This document shows positions 1 through 6,898 of a DNA stretch of 24,404 nt, piece after piece. The DNA is from JAHEJX01 sp041605955 (lineage in GTDB: Bacteria; Actinomycetota; Acidimicrobiia; Spongiisociales; UBA5794). A program made the translations under genes and the position numbers. Within the stretch, counting starts at the first letter, position 1. Every line of letters begins with the position of its first letter. The stretch spans positions 1 through 24,404 of the forward strand of contig JBFIXI010000066.1 in NCBI GenBank assembly GCA_041605955.1, written 5' to 3'. The notes below the pieces were generated by a model. The model ran no database searches and was not told the origin of the DNA. It saw only the letters and a program-made list of their open reading frames with translations.

Positions 1-610
1 GCTGCCACTCGGCGGCTAGATCGCCGGGATCGATGCCGAGGCCGGCAGTTGCCGCCGCCGAATCGAGCTCGTCGCCGGTTGTCAGCTCACCGGTGAATCG
101 CCACAAGGAATCGACGGCCCGCTGGGCGCGGCGGTGGGACTCCGCAGTACCGTCGCCGAGTCGCACCACCCAACCGGCAGAATGCCGAAAGTGGTAGCGG
201 GCCTCCATGGCCGCCTTGGCGGCGATCGCGGCGAGGGTTTTGTCGGACGAAGTCTCCAGAGCGGGCCACAGCTCAATGTGCCAGGCATCGAGGAAGAACT
301 GACGGCAGATCACATCGGCAAAGTCGCGATGGGGCTGTTCGACCAACAGCGCGTTGGTGAATTCGCGCTCGGTTCGCAAAAAGGCCAGGTCGTCGGCGCA
401 GCGGCCCTCGCCTTCCGTTGCGGCGGCGTAGTCGTAGAGCTGCTGGGCCACACCCAGGTTGTCCAATGCGACGTTGGCGATCGCCAGCTCTTCCTCGAGT
501 TCGGGCGCCCGGGTGATGTACTCGCCCAGCCGCTGCGCGTTGATGAGCAAGTCGTCGGCGAGGCGCACGGTGTAGCCGAAGACCAGGTCGGCTGTTGTCG
601 TGGGCGTCAC
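1..610 (-). CDS. paaC: Phenylacetyl-CoA epoxidase structural subunit PaaC (partial, 3' end beyond window)
   Basis: About 203 N-terminal residues are present and the gene runs off the left edge; PaaC is usually about 250 residues. The protein is a ferritin-like helical subunit that pairs with PaaA in the PaaABCE multicomponent monooxygenase, which epoxidises the ring of phenylacetyl-CoA. My translation gives stretches close to E. coli PaaC, including QRLGEYITRAPELEEELAIA, TERXFTNXLLVEQP-like residues, DAWHIELW and EARYHFRHSAGWVVRLGDGT. It starts with GTG at 608-610, which overlaps the TGA of paaB in a GTGA junction, so translation is probably coupled. Family knowledge says PaaC itself lacks a functional di-iron site. 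The reductase genes paaD/paaE may follow to the left, but they are not visible here. Confidence 0.93.
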   Translation of the reverse strand, partial: MTPTTTADLVFGYTVRLADDLLINAQRLGEYITRAPELEEELAIANVALDNLGVAQQLYDYAAATEGEGRCADDLAFLRTEREFTNALLVEQPHRDFADVICRQFFLDAWHIELWPALETSSDKTLAAIAAKAAMEARYHFRHSAGWVVRLGDGTAESHRRAQRAVDSLWRFTGELTTGDELDSAAATAGLGIDPGDLAAEWQ

Positions 611-951
611 ATCTGCCCCACTTCTTCGGGGATGTCGTAGAAGGTCGGGTGGCGGTACGGCTTGTCCTCGAACGGCGCGAACATCGCCGCGTCGTCTGAG
701 GCGTGGATGGCCGCCGACGGCACTACCCACACGCTGACGCCCTCTGCGCGACGGGTGTAGGTGTCGCGGGCGTTCTGGACGGCCGTTTCGGCGTCGGCGG
801 CGTGCACCGACCCGACATGGATGTGGTTGAGGCCACGTTTGGCGCGCACGAAGACCTCCCATAGCGGCCACTCCCCCACTGCCGCCTCGCTCGCGGGGTG
901 GGCAGCGTCGTCCGCTTCGTGTCCGGGAAGCTCGGGAATCTCGTAGGTCAC
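607..951 (-). CDS. paaB: Phenylacetyl-CoA epoxidase small subunit PaaB
   Basis: This 114-residue protein is slightly longer than typical PaaB (about 95 residues). It carries the family core EWPLWEVFVRAKRGLNHIHVGSVHA at about residues 27-51 and a C-terminal part with the pattern AxFxPxxDKPYRHPTFYDIPEEVG. PaaB bridges PaaAC heterodimers in the epoxidase complex and has no cofactor of its own. The first 25 residues are acidic and unlike the core, so they may be a lineage-specific extension. The start is GTG at 949-951, overlapping the paaA stop as GTGA; the stop overlaps the paaC start in the same way. The three genes therefore form a coupled operon. Identification is by recognised family motifs and gene order. 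Confidence 0.93.
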   Translation of the reverse strand: MTYEIPELPGHEADDAAHPASEAAVGEWPLWEVFVRAKRGLNHIHVGSVHAADAETAVQNARDTYTRRAEGVSVWVVPSAAIHASDDAAMFAPFEDKPYRHPTFYDIPEEVGQM

Positions 952-1895
952 GCCGAGGCTCCCATGGCGGTGGTGACGTGCTTGGTGGCATAGGCGGTGG
1001 CGGCTTCACGCACCCAGCCGTTGGTCTCCCAGGCCTCGACCTTGTGGGCGATCCGCTCTCGGTTCAACGGGCCGTCGCCCTTGACGACCGCCCAGAACTC
1101 GTCCCAATCGATCTCGCCGATGAGCCAGTTCTGCGTCTCCTCGTCGAACCGCAGGGCGGGATCGGGGAGGGTGGCGCCGAGGTAATGGGCCTGAGGCACT
1201 GTTTGGTTGATGAACTGCTGGCGCAACTCATCGTTGGTGTAGCGCTTGATCTTCCACTCCATCGACTGCTTGGTGTGCTTCGACTCAGCGTCCGGAGGGC
1301 CAAACATCATCAACGAGGGCCACCACCACCGATCGATGGAGTCCTGCATCATCGCCCGCTGCTCGGCGGTGCCGCGACTCAGCGCCAGCAGGATCGAGTA
1401 GCCCTGGCGGGAATGGAAGCTCTCCTCCTTGCAGATGCGCACCATCGCTCGGGCGTATGGTCCGTACGACGTGCGCTGCAGCGCGATCTGGTTGACGATG
1501 GCGGCCCCGTCGACGAGCCAACCGATCGCCCCCATGTCCGCCCAGCTCAGTGTGGGGTAGTTGAAGATCGACGAGTACTTCTGCTTGCCCGTGTGCAGCA
1601 TGTCCACCAGCTCGTTGCGCGACGCCCCCAAGGTCTCCGCTGCGGAGTAGAGGTAGAGGCCATGGCCCGCCTCGTCCTGGACCTTGGCGATGAGAATCGC
1701 TTTACGCTGCAGCGTCGGCGCCCGGGTGATCCAGTTGCCCTCCGGTTGCATGCCGATGATCTCCGAGTGGGCATGCTGCGCGATCTGGCGGATCAGGGTC
1801 TGGCGGTAGCCGTCCGGCATCCAATCGCGAGGTTCGACCTTTTCGTCTCTGTCGAGGGTGGCGAGGAACTGCGCCTCGCCAGCCGTGCTGTCCAC
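948..1895 (-). CDS. paaA: Phenylacetyl-CoA epoxidase catalytic subunit PaaA
   Basis: This 315-residue protein is the catalytic di-iron subunit of the phenylacetyl-CoA 1,2-epoxidase. Its product, the 1,2-epoxide, enters the PaaG/PaaZ ring-opening route. Candidate iron ligands are visible as Glu45 (HSEIIG), Glu75 and His78 (DEAGH), and Glu158 and His161 (EESFH), the paired ExxH layout of ferritin-like oxygenases. Length matches the family (about 310-330). The chosen start is GTG at 1893-1895, with AAGGGG about 10 nt upstream. It is the first gene of a paaABC unit. A perfect palindrome 37 bp upstream (1932-1953) is a likely repressor site, so expression is probably induced by phenylacetyl-CoA (inference from known PaaR/PaaX systems). 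Confidence 0.95.
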   Translation of the reverse strand: MDSTAGEAQFLATLDRDEKVEPRDWMPDGYRQTLIRQIAQHAHSEIIGMQPEGNWITRAPTLQRKAILIAKVQDEAGHGLYLYSAAETLGASRNELVDMLHTGKQKYSSIFNYPTLSWADMGAIGWLVDGAAIVNQIALQRTSYGPYARAMVRICKEESFHSRQGYSILLALSRGTAEQRAMMQDSIDRWWWPSLMMFGPPDAESKHTKQSMEWKIKRYTNDELRQQFINQTVPQAHYLGATLPDPALRFDEETQNWLIGEIDWDEFWAVVKGDGPLNRERIAHKVEAWETNGWVREAATAYATKHVTTAMGASA

Positions 1896-1931
1896 GTGGA
1901 GAATCCCCTTGCTGTGACTAGCGTTCAGCTT

Positions 1932-1953
1932 AACAAACGAACGTTCGTTTGTT
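1932..1953. promoter_or_regulatory. 22-bp perfect palindrome, probable TetR/PaaR-type operator of paaABC
   Basis: The 22 bp read identically on both strands, with half-site AACAAACGAAC and the centre between 1942 and 1943. It lies 37 bp upstream of the paaA GTG. From memory, the TetR-family repressor PaaR of Thermus recognises CNAACGNNCGTTNG; this pattern fits twice here, at 1934-1947 and 1938-1951, in a symmetric overlap. A minus-strand TAAGCT (1932-1927) could be a -10 element, which would put the operator over the -35 region. No TetR gene is in the window. The palindrome is certain; the regulator assignment is inference. Confidence 0.75.
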
Positions 1954-1973
1954 TCGATCCCGTTGGGACAGAC

Positions 1974-2210
1974 TCATCCCACGCTGGCGCCTGCCGGGTC
2001 CCGGTTGGCGCCTCCGCAGGTACACAGCAGCGGCTGCGTCCGGTCGCGAGGCGCCAGGCCGAGCAGCCGTCGTCCAATGGCGGCGGCATCCTCGTCGCCA
2101 ACGGCGGCAAACGCACAGGGCTGCGTGCGCCAGGATGGTGGAATCAATGGAGCGATCTCGGGCGACTCGCCAAGAGTGGCAGCCAGCTCATCACTCCACA
2201 CCCAGCCCAC
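1974..2210 (-). CDS. Small unknown ORF upstream of paaA with a strong ribosome binding site
   Basis: A 78-residue reading frame begins at GTG 2208-2210. An AGGAGGG Shine-Dalgarno on the minus strand (2216-2222) lies 5 nt before it, one of the best ribosome sites in the window. The protein starts MGWVWSDELAATLGESPEIA and contains PPSWRTQPC, a run resembling a helix (GDEDAAAIGRRLLGLAPRD) and a CxC near the C-terminus (LLCTCGG). I do not recognise a family. It reads in the same direction as paaABC, and its stop is 78 bp before the paaA start with the palindrome between them. It might be a small regulator or accessory protein, or chance coding. The rich SD and codon use without rare-looking runs favour a gene, with moderate confidence. 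Confidence 0.5.
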   Translation of the reverse strand: MGWVWSDELAATLGESPEIAPLIPPSWRTQPCAFAAVGDEDAAAIGRRLLGLAPRDRTQPLLCTCGGANRDPAGASVG

Positions 2211-2321
2211 GTTCGCCCTCCTTTGCTTCAGCCTCAGCCTCAAAGTACCGCGCCTGTCAAGGCCCCGCGACCAGGGGAAAAACAGCCCTGTGGTTCTGAC
2301 GAGGGGACGCCCCACCCAAGA

Positions 2322-2357
2322 TTGAAACGGGCTAAGGGCGCGACGTAGGATCAGCCG
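2322..2357 (+). promoter_or_regulatory. Promoter of the transporter/pyrimidine cluster, apparently leaderless
   Basis: TTGAAA (2322-2327) and TAGGAT (2346-2351) are separated by 18 bp. The start codon of the first permease follows 6 nt after TAGGAT, so the transcript would begin at or very near the ATG. No good Shine-Dalgarno is present apart from the -10 itself. This is the only promoter in the window where both hexamers are convincing. Confidence 0.6.
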
Positions 2358-3272
2358 ATGGAGGCAACTGCGGAAGGGACCGGACAACCTTCCCGCAGCT
2401 CGCGGCGTTTCCGCGCCATCGTCTCATTCACCGTGATCCTGCTGGTGCTCGCCGCCCTCTGGGAGGGCTACAAATGGATGGGGCAAACGACAGGTGGCGT
2501 CTGGCCCGGCACCGACATCGGGCTGCCCGTAAGGACGAACAACCGGGCCATGCCACACCTCTGGGACATCGTGGCCGCCCTCTTTCGTCCCGCACGACGC
2601 GGCGGCGACGAGATCCTGCTCGTCACCCTCACCAAGGCGGCGCTGTTCACGTTTCGCTCCGCCTTTACCGGCTTCGTGGTCGGATCCGCGTTCGGCTTCG
2701 GTTTGGCGGTCTGGTTCATTCGCTCCCCATTGGCGGAGCGGGGCCTCATGCCGTACGTCGTAGCTTCCCAAACGATCCCGCTGATCGCGATCGCCCCAAT
2801 GGTGGTGATCTGGGGCGGTCAAGTGGGCCTTCCCACATGGATGGCGGTTGCCGTGATCTCGTCCTATCTCAGCTTCTTCCCGGTTGCCATCAACAGCCTG
2901 CGTGGCCTGCGGTCGCCACCCGCAACGGCCGCCGAGCTGATGCGTTCCTATGCGGCCACGCCGCGCGACGTGTTGACCAAGCTGCAGATCCCGGCGGCTC
3001 TCCCGTTCTTGTTTCCGGCACTCAAGATCGCGGCTACGGCTTCAGTGATCGGAGCGATCATCGGGGAGCTTCCTGCCGGACTGAGCGTCGGCTTGGGGCG
3101 GTCGTTGCTCTCGTTTGCCTCATCATTCTCCAGCGCGCCGGAGAAGCTCTTCGGCGCGGTGGTGCTGTCGGCAGGATTGGGAGTGGCTTTCGTGGGCTTG
3201 GTGGCAGTTGCGGAGAGCCGGCTGATTCCCGCAACACGCCGTATCGCCGAGGCGGAAGCCGCCGCCGCATGA
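2358..3272 (+). CDS. ABC transporter permease (first of two), NMT1/THI5-type importer
   Basis: This 304-residue integral membrane protein has an N-terminal membrane segment (about residues 22-40) and a BPD_transp_1 core. The cytoplasmic EAA loop is visible near residues 191-210 as AAELMRSYAATPRDVLTKLQ, which contacts the ATPase. A soluble insertion of about 40 residues lies between the first and second membrane segments (WPGTDIGLP through the FRPARRGGDE region). It pairs with a second, shorter permease two genes downstream, so the channel is probably a heterodimer. The stop overlaps the ATPase start as ATGA. The context with pyrimidine catabolic enzymes and an NMT1/THI5-like binding protein suggests uptake of a pyrimidine or related heterocycle. 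Substrates of related systems include riboflavin and thiamine precursors, so the specificity is inferred. Confidence 0.9.
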   Translation: MEATAEGTGQPSRSSRRFRAIVSFTVILLVLAALWEGYKWMGQTTGGVWPGTDIGLPVRTNNRAMPHLWDIVAALFRPARRGGDEILLVTLTKAALFTFRSAFTGFVVGSAFGFGLAVWFIRSPLAERGLMPYVVASQTIPLIAIAPMVVIWGGQVGLPTWMAVAVISSYLSFFPVAINSLRGLRSPPATAAELMRSYAATPRDVLTKLQIPAALPFLFPALKIAATASVIGAIIGELPAGLSVGLGRSLLSFASSFSSAPEKLFGAVVLSAGLGVAFVGLVAVAESRLIPATRRIAEAEAAAA

Positions 3273-4048
3273 GTCAGCCAGCGGTGATGTTGACCGAGGT
3301 GTCGATGGTCTTCGAGGCCGCCGGCGGCTTCGTGCACGCTCTCGACGACATCAGCCTCGAGGTGCACGATGGTGAGTTCTTGTCATTGATCGGCCCCAGC
3401 GGTTGCGGCAAGTCGACGATGCTGCGGCTGATAGGCGATCTTCTGGAACCCACCGCGGGCACGGTCACGGTGAAGGGGAAGCCGGCACGACAAGCTCGAC
3501 TGGACCGCGACTACGGCATGGTCTTCCAGACTTCCACACTGCTCGAGTGGCGTCGGGTGGCCGCCAACGTGGAGCTGCCGCTGGAGATCATGGGCGTAGA
3601 CGCGGCGGCCCGAGCGGCCCGGGCAGCCGAGATGCTGCGTCTCGTGCAGCTCGACGGGTTCGGCAACCACTACCCATGGCAGCTGTCCGGAGGCATGCAG
3701 CAGCGAGTGTCGATCGCAAGAGCGCTGGCATTCCAACCCTCGATCCTTCTCATGGACGAGCCGTTCGGGGCGCTGGATGAAATGACTCGGGAACGGATGC
3801 AGATGGAGTTGCTGCGCATCCAGCGCCAAACGGGGACCACGATCGTCTTCGTGACCCACTCCATCCCCGAAGCCGCCTTCCTTTCCGATCGAGTCGCGGT
3901 GATGTCGCCACGACCCGGACGAATCACCGAGGTCATCGACATCGAGCTCCCCAAACCCAGGATCTTCGAGACACGGGAGGACCCGCGCTTCTTTGCCGCC
4001 GTCACCGAAGTTCGGGAAAGCTTGCGCGCCATCGAGGGAGCGCCATGA
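3269..4048 (+). CDS. ABC transporter ATP-binding protein
   Basis: This 259-residue nucleotide-binding subunit energises import through the two flanking permeases. All ABC motifs are present: Walker A GPSGCGKS at residues 42-49, Q-loop Gln87, signature LSGGMQQR at 139-146, Walker B ILLMDEP at 159-165, D-loop ALD at 168-170 and switch His197. It resembles the nitrate/sulfonate/taurine-type (SsuB/TauB-like) ATPases that serve NMT1-like binding proteins. The start is ATG 3269-3271, overlapping the permease stop (ATGA); the same frame is open far upstream, but that part is antisense-like noise inside the permease gene. Its own stop overlaps the second permease start by ATGA, giving coupled translation. 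Confidence 0.96.
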   Translation: MSQPAVMLTEVSMVFEAAGGFVHALDDISLEVHDGEFLSLIGPSGCGKSTMLRLIGDLLEPTAGTVTVKGKPARQARLDRDYGMVFQTSTLLEWRRVAANVELPLEIMGVDAAARAARAAEMLRLVQLDGFGNHYPWQLSGGMQQRVSIARALAFQPSILLMDEPFGALDEMTRERMQMELLRIQRQTGTTIVFVTHSIPEAAFLSDRVAVMSPRPGRITEVIDIELPKPRIFETREDPRFFAAVTEVRESLRAIEGAP

Positions 4049-4821
4049 CCACGAGATGGCGCCGCGCCCTCCCCGCTTTCGGCGTCTTCGTCGGGTTCAT
4101 TGCCCTGTGGGAGGGCGTCGTGCGTCTCTTCGACATCAAAGGCTTCATCCTGCCGGCGCCACTGGCGATTCTCCGAGCCTTCCCGGAGGCATGGCCCGAG
4201 GTGTGGCCGGCAGCCATCGGCACGTTTCTATCGGCCTTGGCTGGGCTTGCAGTAGGCACTGCTCTGGCCGTGGTGGCTGCTGTCGGAGCCGCCCGCTGGC
4301 CAATGGTGCGCGCGGGCGCCATGCCGCTCGCCATCACCGCCAACTCGACACCGATAATCGTGCTGGCCCCGGTCGCCAACGCCTGGTTCGGATTGCTCAG
4401 CCCGTGGTCGACCATCGTCGTCGTGGCCGTGTTGGTCTTCTTTCCAGTGATGATCAACCTGGTACGCGGGCTGCTGTCCGCCAACCTCTCCGAGCTGGAG
4501 TTGATGGCGTCCTATGCGGCCGGCCGCCGTACAACGCTGTGGAAGCTGCAACTCCCTGGAGCCCTCCCCTACATGTTCTCCGCTCTCAAGGTGGCTTCGG
4601 CCCTCAGCTTGATCGGCGCCATCGTCAAGGAGTACTTCGGAGGATCGCAGGCGCGCCTCGGCCAATACATCACCCTCAAGGCAGGCAACTTCCAATTCGA
4701 GGAGGTATGGACCGCGATCCTCCTGGCGTCGGCATTCGGGATAGGTTTGTATCTGCTGATAACGCTGATGGAACGAACGTTCATGGGGTGGCATGTCTCG
4801 GTGCGTGCTGCCAATGTCTGA
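4045..4821 (+). CDS. ABC transporter permease (second of two)
   Basis: This 258-residue membrane protein has an N-terminal transmembrane segment (about residues 9-27), then a BPD_transp_1 core. Its EAA loop is near residues 149-170 (SELELMASYAAGRRTTLWKL). It is shorter than the first permease because it lacks the soluble insertion. The start ATG overlaps the ATPase stop (ATGA). Permease, ATPase and permease are all overlapped in sequence, so the importer core is made from a single transcript, and the binding protein follows after 29 nt. The family is clear; the transported substrate is not shown by the sequence. Confidence 0.92.
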   Translation: MTTRWRRALPAFGVFVGFIALWEGVVRLFDIKGFILPAPLAILRAFPEAWPEVWPAAIGTFLSALAGLAVGTALAVVAAVGAARWPMVRAGAMPLAITANSTPIIVLAPVANAWFGLLSPWSTIVVVAVLVFFPVMINLVRGLLSANLSELELMASYAAGRRTTLWKLQLPGALPYMFSALKVASALSLIGAIVKEYFGGSQARLGQYITLKAGNFQFEEVWTAILLASAFGIGLYLLITLMERTFMGWHVSVRAANV

Positions 4822-4850
4822 GACGGGAATCCGGCAGGAAAGGAGAGGGC

Positions 4851-5930
4851 ATGCGAAAGGGCACGTGGATGCAGAGGCTCGGAGTCGGCCTACTTGCGAT
4901 TGGGCTGGTAGCCGCGGCCTGTGGCGACGACGACAGCGGTGATCTGACCCCGATCAATCTCCAGTTGCAGTGGTTCGCCCAGGCTCAGTTCGCCGGTTAT
5001 TACGCCGCAGTCGACCAGGGCTTCTACGAGGATGAAGGTCTCGATGTGACCATCCTGGAGGGCGCCGTCGAGATCGTTCCCCAGCAGGTGGTTGCCTCCG
5101 GCCAGGCCGAGTTCGGCATCGCGTGGGTCCCCAAGGCTCTGGTCTCCAACGAGGAAGGCGCCGGTCTCGTCAACATCGCCCAGGTTTTCCAACGCTCCGG
5201 CACTCTGATGGTGTCGTGGGCTGACTCCGGGATCGACGATCCCACGGATTGGGCCGGCAGGACGGTGGGGAACTGGGGCTTCGGCAACGAGTTCGAGCTG
5301 ACGGCCGCCATCGAGAAGTTCAACGTCGAGAACGTGAACCTAGTGGCGCAGAACTTCGACATGGAAGCTCTCCTCAACCGGGAAATCGATGCGGCCGAGG
5401 CGATGATCTACAACGAGTACGCCCAGGTGCTGGAAGCCACCAATGAAGCCACCGGGGAGTTGTATCAACCGAGCGACCTCAACGTCATCGACTTCAACGA
5501 GATCGGGACGGCGATGCTCCAGGATGCCATCTGGGTGAGCGAAGACTGGCTGGCGGACAACGAAGACAATGCCGAGAAGTTCTTGCGAGCTTCCTTCCGC
5601 GGTTGGATCTACTGCCGGGACAATCCCGACGACTGCGTCGACATCGTGCTCGACGCCGGTCCCACTTTGGGTCGCAGCCACCAGACTTGGCAGATGAACG
5701 AGATCAACGCATTGATCTGGCCGAGCCCCAACGGCATCGGAGTCATGGATCAGAACTTGTGGAACCAGACCATCGAGGTGGCCACTAGCCAAGGCGTCAT
5801 CGCGGTGGACCCGGGCCCGGATGCTTTCCGCACCGATATCGCCGAGAAGGCGCTGGCCGGCATCGAGGGCGATACCACCGGCAACAATTGGACCCGGGCC
5901 AGCGTGACGCTGAACCCGGGCGGTGAATGA
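4851..5930 (+). CDS. NMT1/THI5-like substrate-binding lipoprotein of the ABC importer
   Basis: This 359-residue secreted protein starts with a lipoprotein signal (MRKGTWMQRLG, hydrophobic core, then VAAAC) with lipidation expected at Cys24. The mature part opens with LQLQWFAQAQFAGYYAA, typical of NMT1/THI5-like binders such as those for riboflavin, thiamine precursors or N-formyl aminopyrimidines. The first line of the ligand pocket is therefore conserved with heterocycle binders. The start is ATG 4851, preceded by AAAGGAGAGGGC. It closes the transporter block and is followed, after a 90-nt gap with an inverted repeat, by the catabolic genes. A pyrimidine base, nucleoside or hydantoin-like ligand is the reasonable inference from context. 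Confidence 0.93.
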   Translation: MRKGTWMQRLGVGLLAIGLVAAACGDDDSGDLTPINLQLQWFAQAQFAGYYAAVDQGFYEDEGLDVTILEGAVEIVPQQVVASGQAEFGIAWVPKALVSNEEGAGLVNIAQVFQRSGTLMVSWADSGIDDPTDWAGRTVGNWGFGNEFELTAAIEKFNVENVNLVAQNFDMEALLNREIDAAEAMIYNEYAQVLEATNEATGELYQPSDLNVIDFNEIGTAMLQDAIWVSEDWLADNEDNAEKFLRASFRGWIYCRDNPDDCVDIVLDAGPTLGRSHQTWQMNEINALIWPSPNGIGVMDQNLWNQTIEVATSQGVIAVDPGPDAFRTDIAEKALAGIEGDTTGNNWTRASVTLNPGGE

Positions 5931-5952
5931 GCCAGAATTGAGGTAGCAACCC

Positions 5953-6001
5953 GTCGAGTGTGCTTCCGGTCGCCATAGTCCCGCACCGCAGCACACTCGA
6001 C
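5953..6001. repeat. 11-bp perfect inverted repeat between transporter and catabolic genes
   Basis: GTCGAGTGTGC (5953-5963) is repeated inverted as GCACACTCGAC (5991-6001), with 27 nt between them. A further GGT/ACC pairing (5968-5970 with 5985-5987) is possible inside the loop. In RNA this would be a stable hairpin ending 9 nt before the AAGGAGG ribosome site (6011-6017) of the next gene. There is no T-run, so it is not a classic terminator. It could be a stability or processing hairpin that sets different amounts of transporter and enzyme mRNA, or a protein-binding site. Confidence 0.6.
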
Positions 6002-6020
6002 ACATACAGCAAGGAGGTCG

Positions 6021-6869
6021 ATGGCCATGCCGAACATAGTGAGAGCCGCCATCGTTCAAACCGAGTGGACTGGGGACGTCCAGTCCATGATCAAGAAGAA
6101 CGCCGACTATGCGCGCCAGGCAGCGGAGGACGGCGCCAAGGTGACGTGCTTCCAGGAGCTCTTCTACGGGCCGTACTTCTGCCAGGTGCAGTCGGATGAG
6201 CACTTCGACATGGCCGAGCCCATCCCGGACGGACCCACGACGAAGCTCATGCAGGAGCTGGCCAAGGAAACCGGGATGGTCCTCATCGTGCCCATCTTCG
6301 AAAAGCACGACGACGGCTTCTATTACAACACCGCCTCGGTGCTCGACGCCGACGGCAGCTACCTCGGCAAGTATCGCAAGACCCACATCCCCCACGTCGG
6401 TGGATTCTGGGAGAAGTACTACTTCCGGCCGGGCAACATGGGATACCCGGTCTTCGACACGGCCGTGGGCCGGATCGGCGTGTACATCTGCTACGACCGG
6501 CACTTCCCAGAAGGATGGCGCGCGTTGGGCCTGAAGGGCGCCAAGATCGTCTTCAACCCCTCGGCCACCAGTCGAGGCCTATCCATGTATCTGTGGAATC
6601 TGGAACAGCCTGCGTCGGCAGTCGCCAATGAGTATTTCATCGGGGCCATCAATCGGGTTGGCAAGGAGGAGTACGGCGACAACGATTTTTACGGCTCCTC
6701 CTACTTCGTCGATCCCCGCGGCCAGCTCGTGGGTGAGGCCGCATCGGATACCGATGAGGAGGTCGTCGTTCGAGATCTCGACCTCGACATGATTGACACC
6801 GTTCGCAAGACGTGGGCGTTCTACCGCGATCGCCGGCCGGACGCATACGGCGATCTCGTCGCTCCGTAG
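6021..6869 (+). CDS. Beta-ureidopropionase (N-carbamoyl-beta-alanine amidohydrolase), nitrilase superfamily
   Basis: This 282-residue carbon-nitrogen hydrolase cleaves N-carbamoyl-beta-alanine to beta-alanine, ammonia and CO2, the third step of reductive pyrimidine breakdown. The nitrilase triad is visible as Glu46 (CFQE), Lys120 (KYRK) and Cys157 (ICYDRH), with a supporting Glu131 in FWEKYY. Segments HIPHVGG, FNPSAT, INRVG and FYGSSY match mammalian UPB1 well, which favours beta-ureidopropionase over D-carbamoylase. It is shorter than UPB1 because it lacks the N-terminal extension. The start ATG is set by AAGGAGG at 6011-6017. It is first of four catabolic genes and lies next to an aminotransferase and a dihydropyrimidinase, which are its pathway partners. 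Confidence 0.9.
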   Translation: MAMPNIVRAAIVQTEWTGDVQSMIKKNADYARQAAEDGAKVTCFQELFYGPYFCQVQSDEHFDMAEPIPDGPTTKLMQELAKETGMVLIVPIFEKHDDGFYYNTASVLDADGSYLGKYRKTHIPHVGGFWEKYYFRPGNMGYPVFDTAVGRIGVYICYDRHFPEGWRALGLKGAKIVFNPSATSRGLSMYLWNLEQPASAVANEYFIGAINRVGKEEYGDNDFYGSSYFVDPRGQLVGEAASDTDEEVVVRDLDLDMIDTVRKTWAFYRDRRPDAYGDLVAP

Positions 6870-6898
6870 CCACCGAGATCTACAGAAGGGAGCCGCAC

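Noticed and set aside
978..2348. Long open frame on the plus strand opposite paaA (456 codons)
   Set aside because: It is antisense to a clear PaaA gene, has no recognisable domain, and is the usual shadow of high-GC codon use.
2474..3268. N-terminal extension of the ABC ATPase frame
   Set aside because: The extension overlaps the permease gene fully; the ATPase fold begins at the ATGA junction at 3269.
5953..6001. Rho-independent terminator after the binding-protein gene
   Set aside because: The loop is long and no U-run follows; transcription into the next gene seems needed because no promoter is evident in the gap.
5340..6503. Minus-strand open frame of 387 codons across the binding-protein and beta-ureidopropionase genes
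   Set aside because: It runs opposite to two well-identified genes and through the hairpin gap, with no family resemblance.
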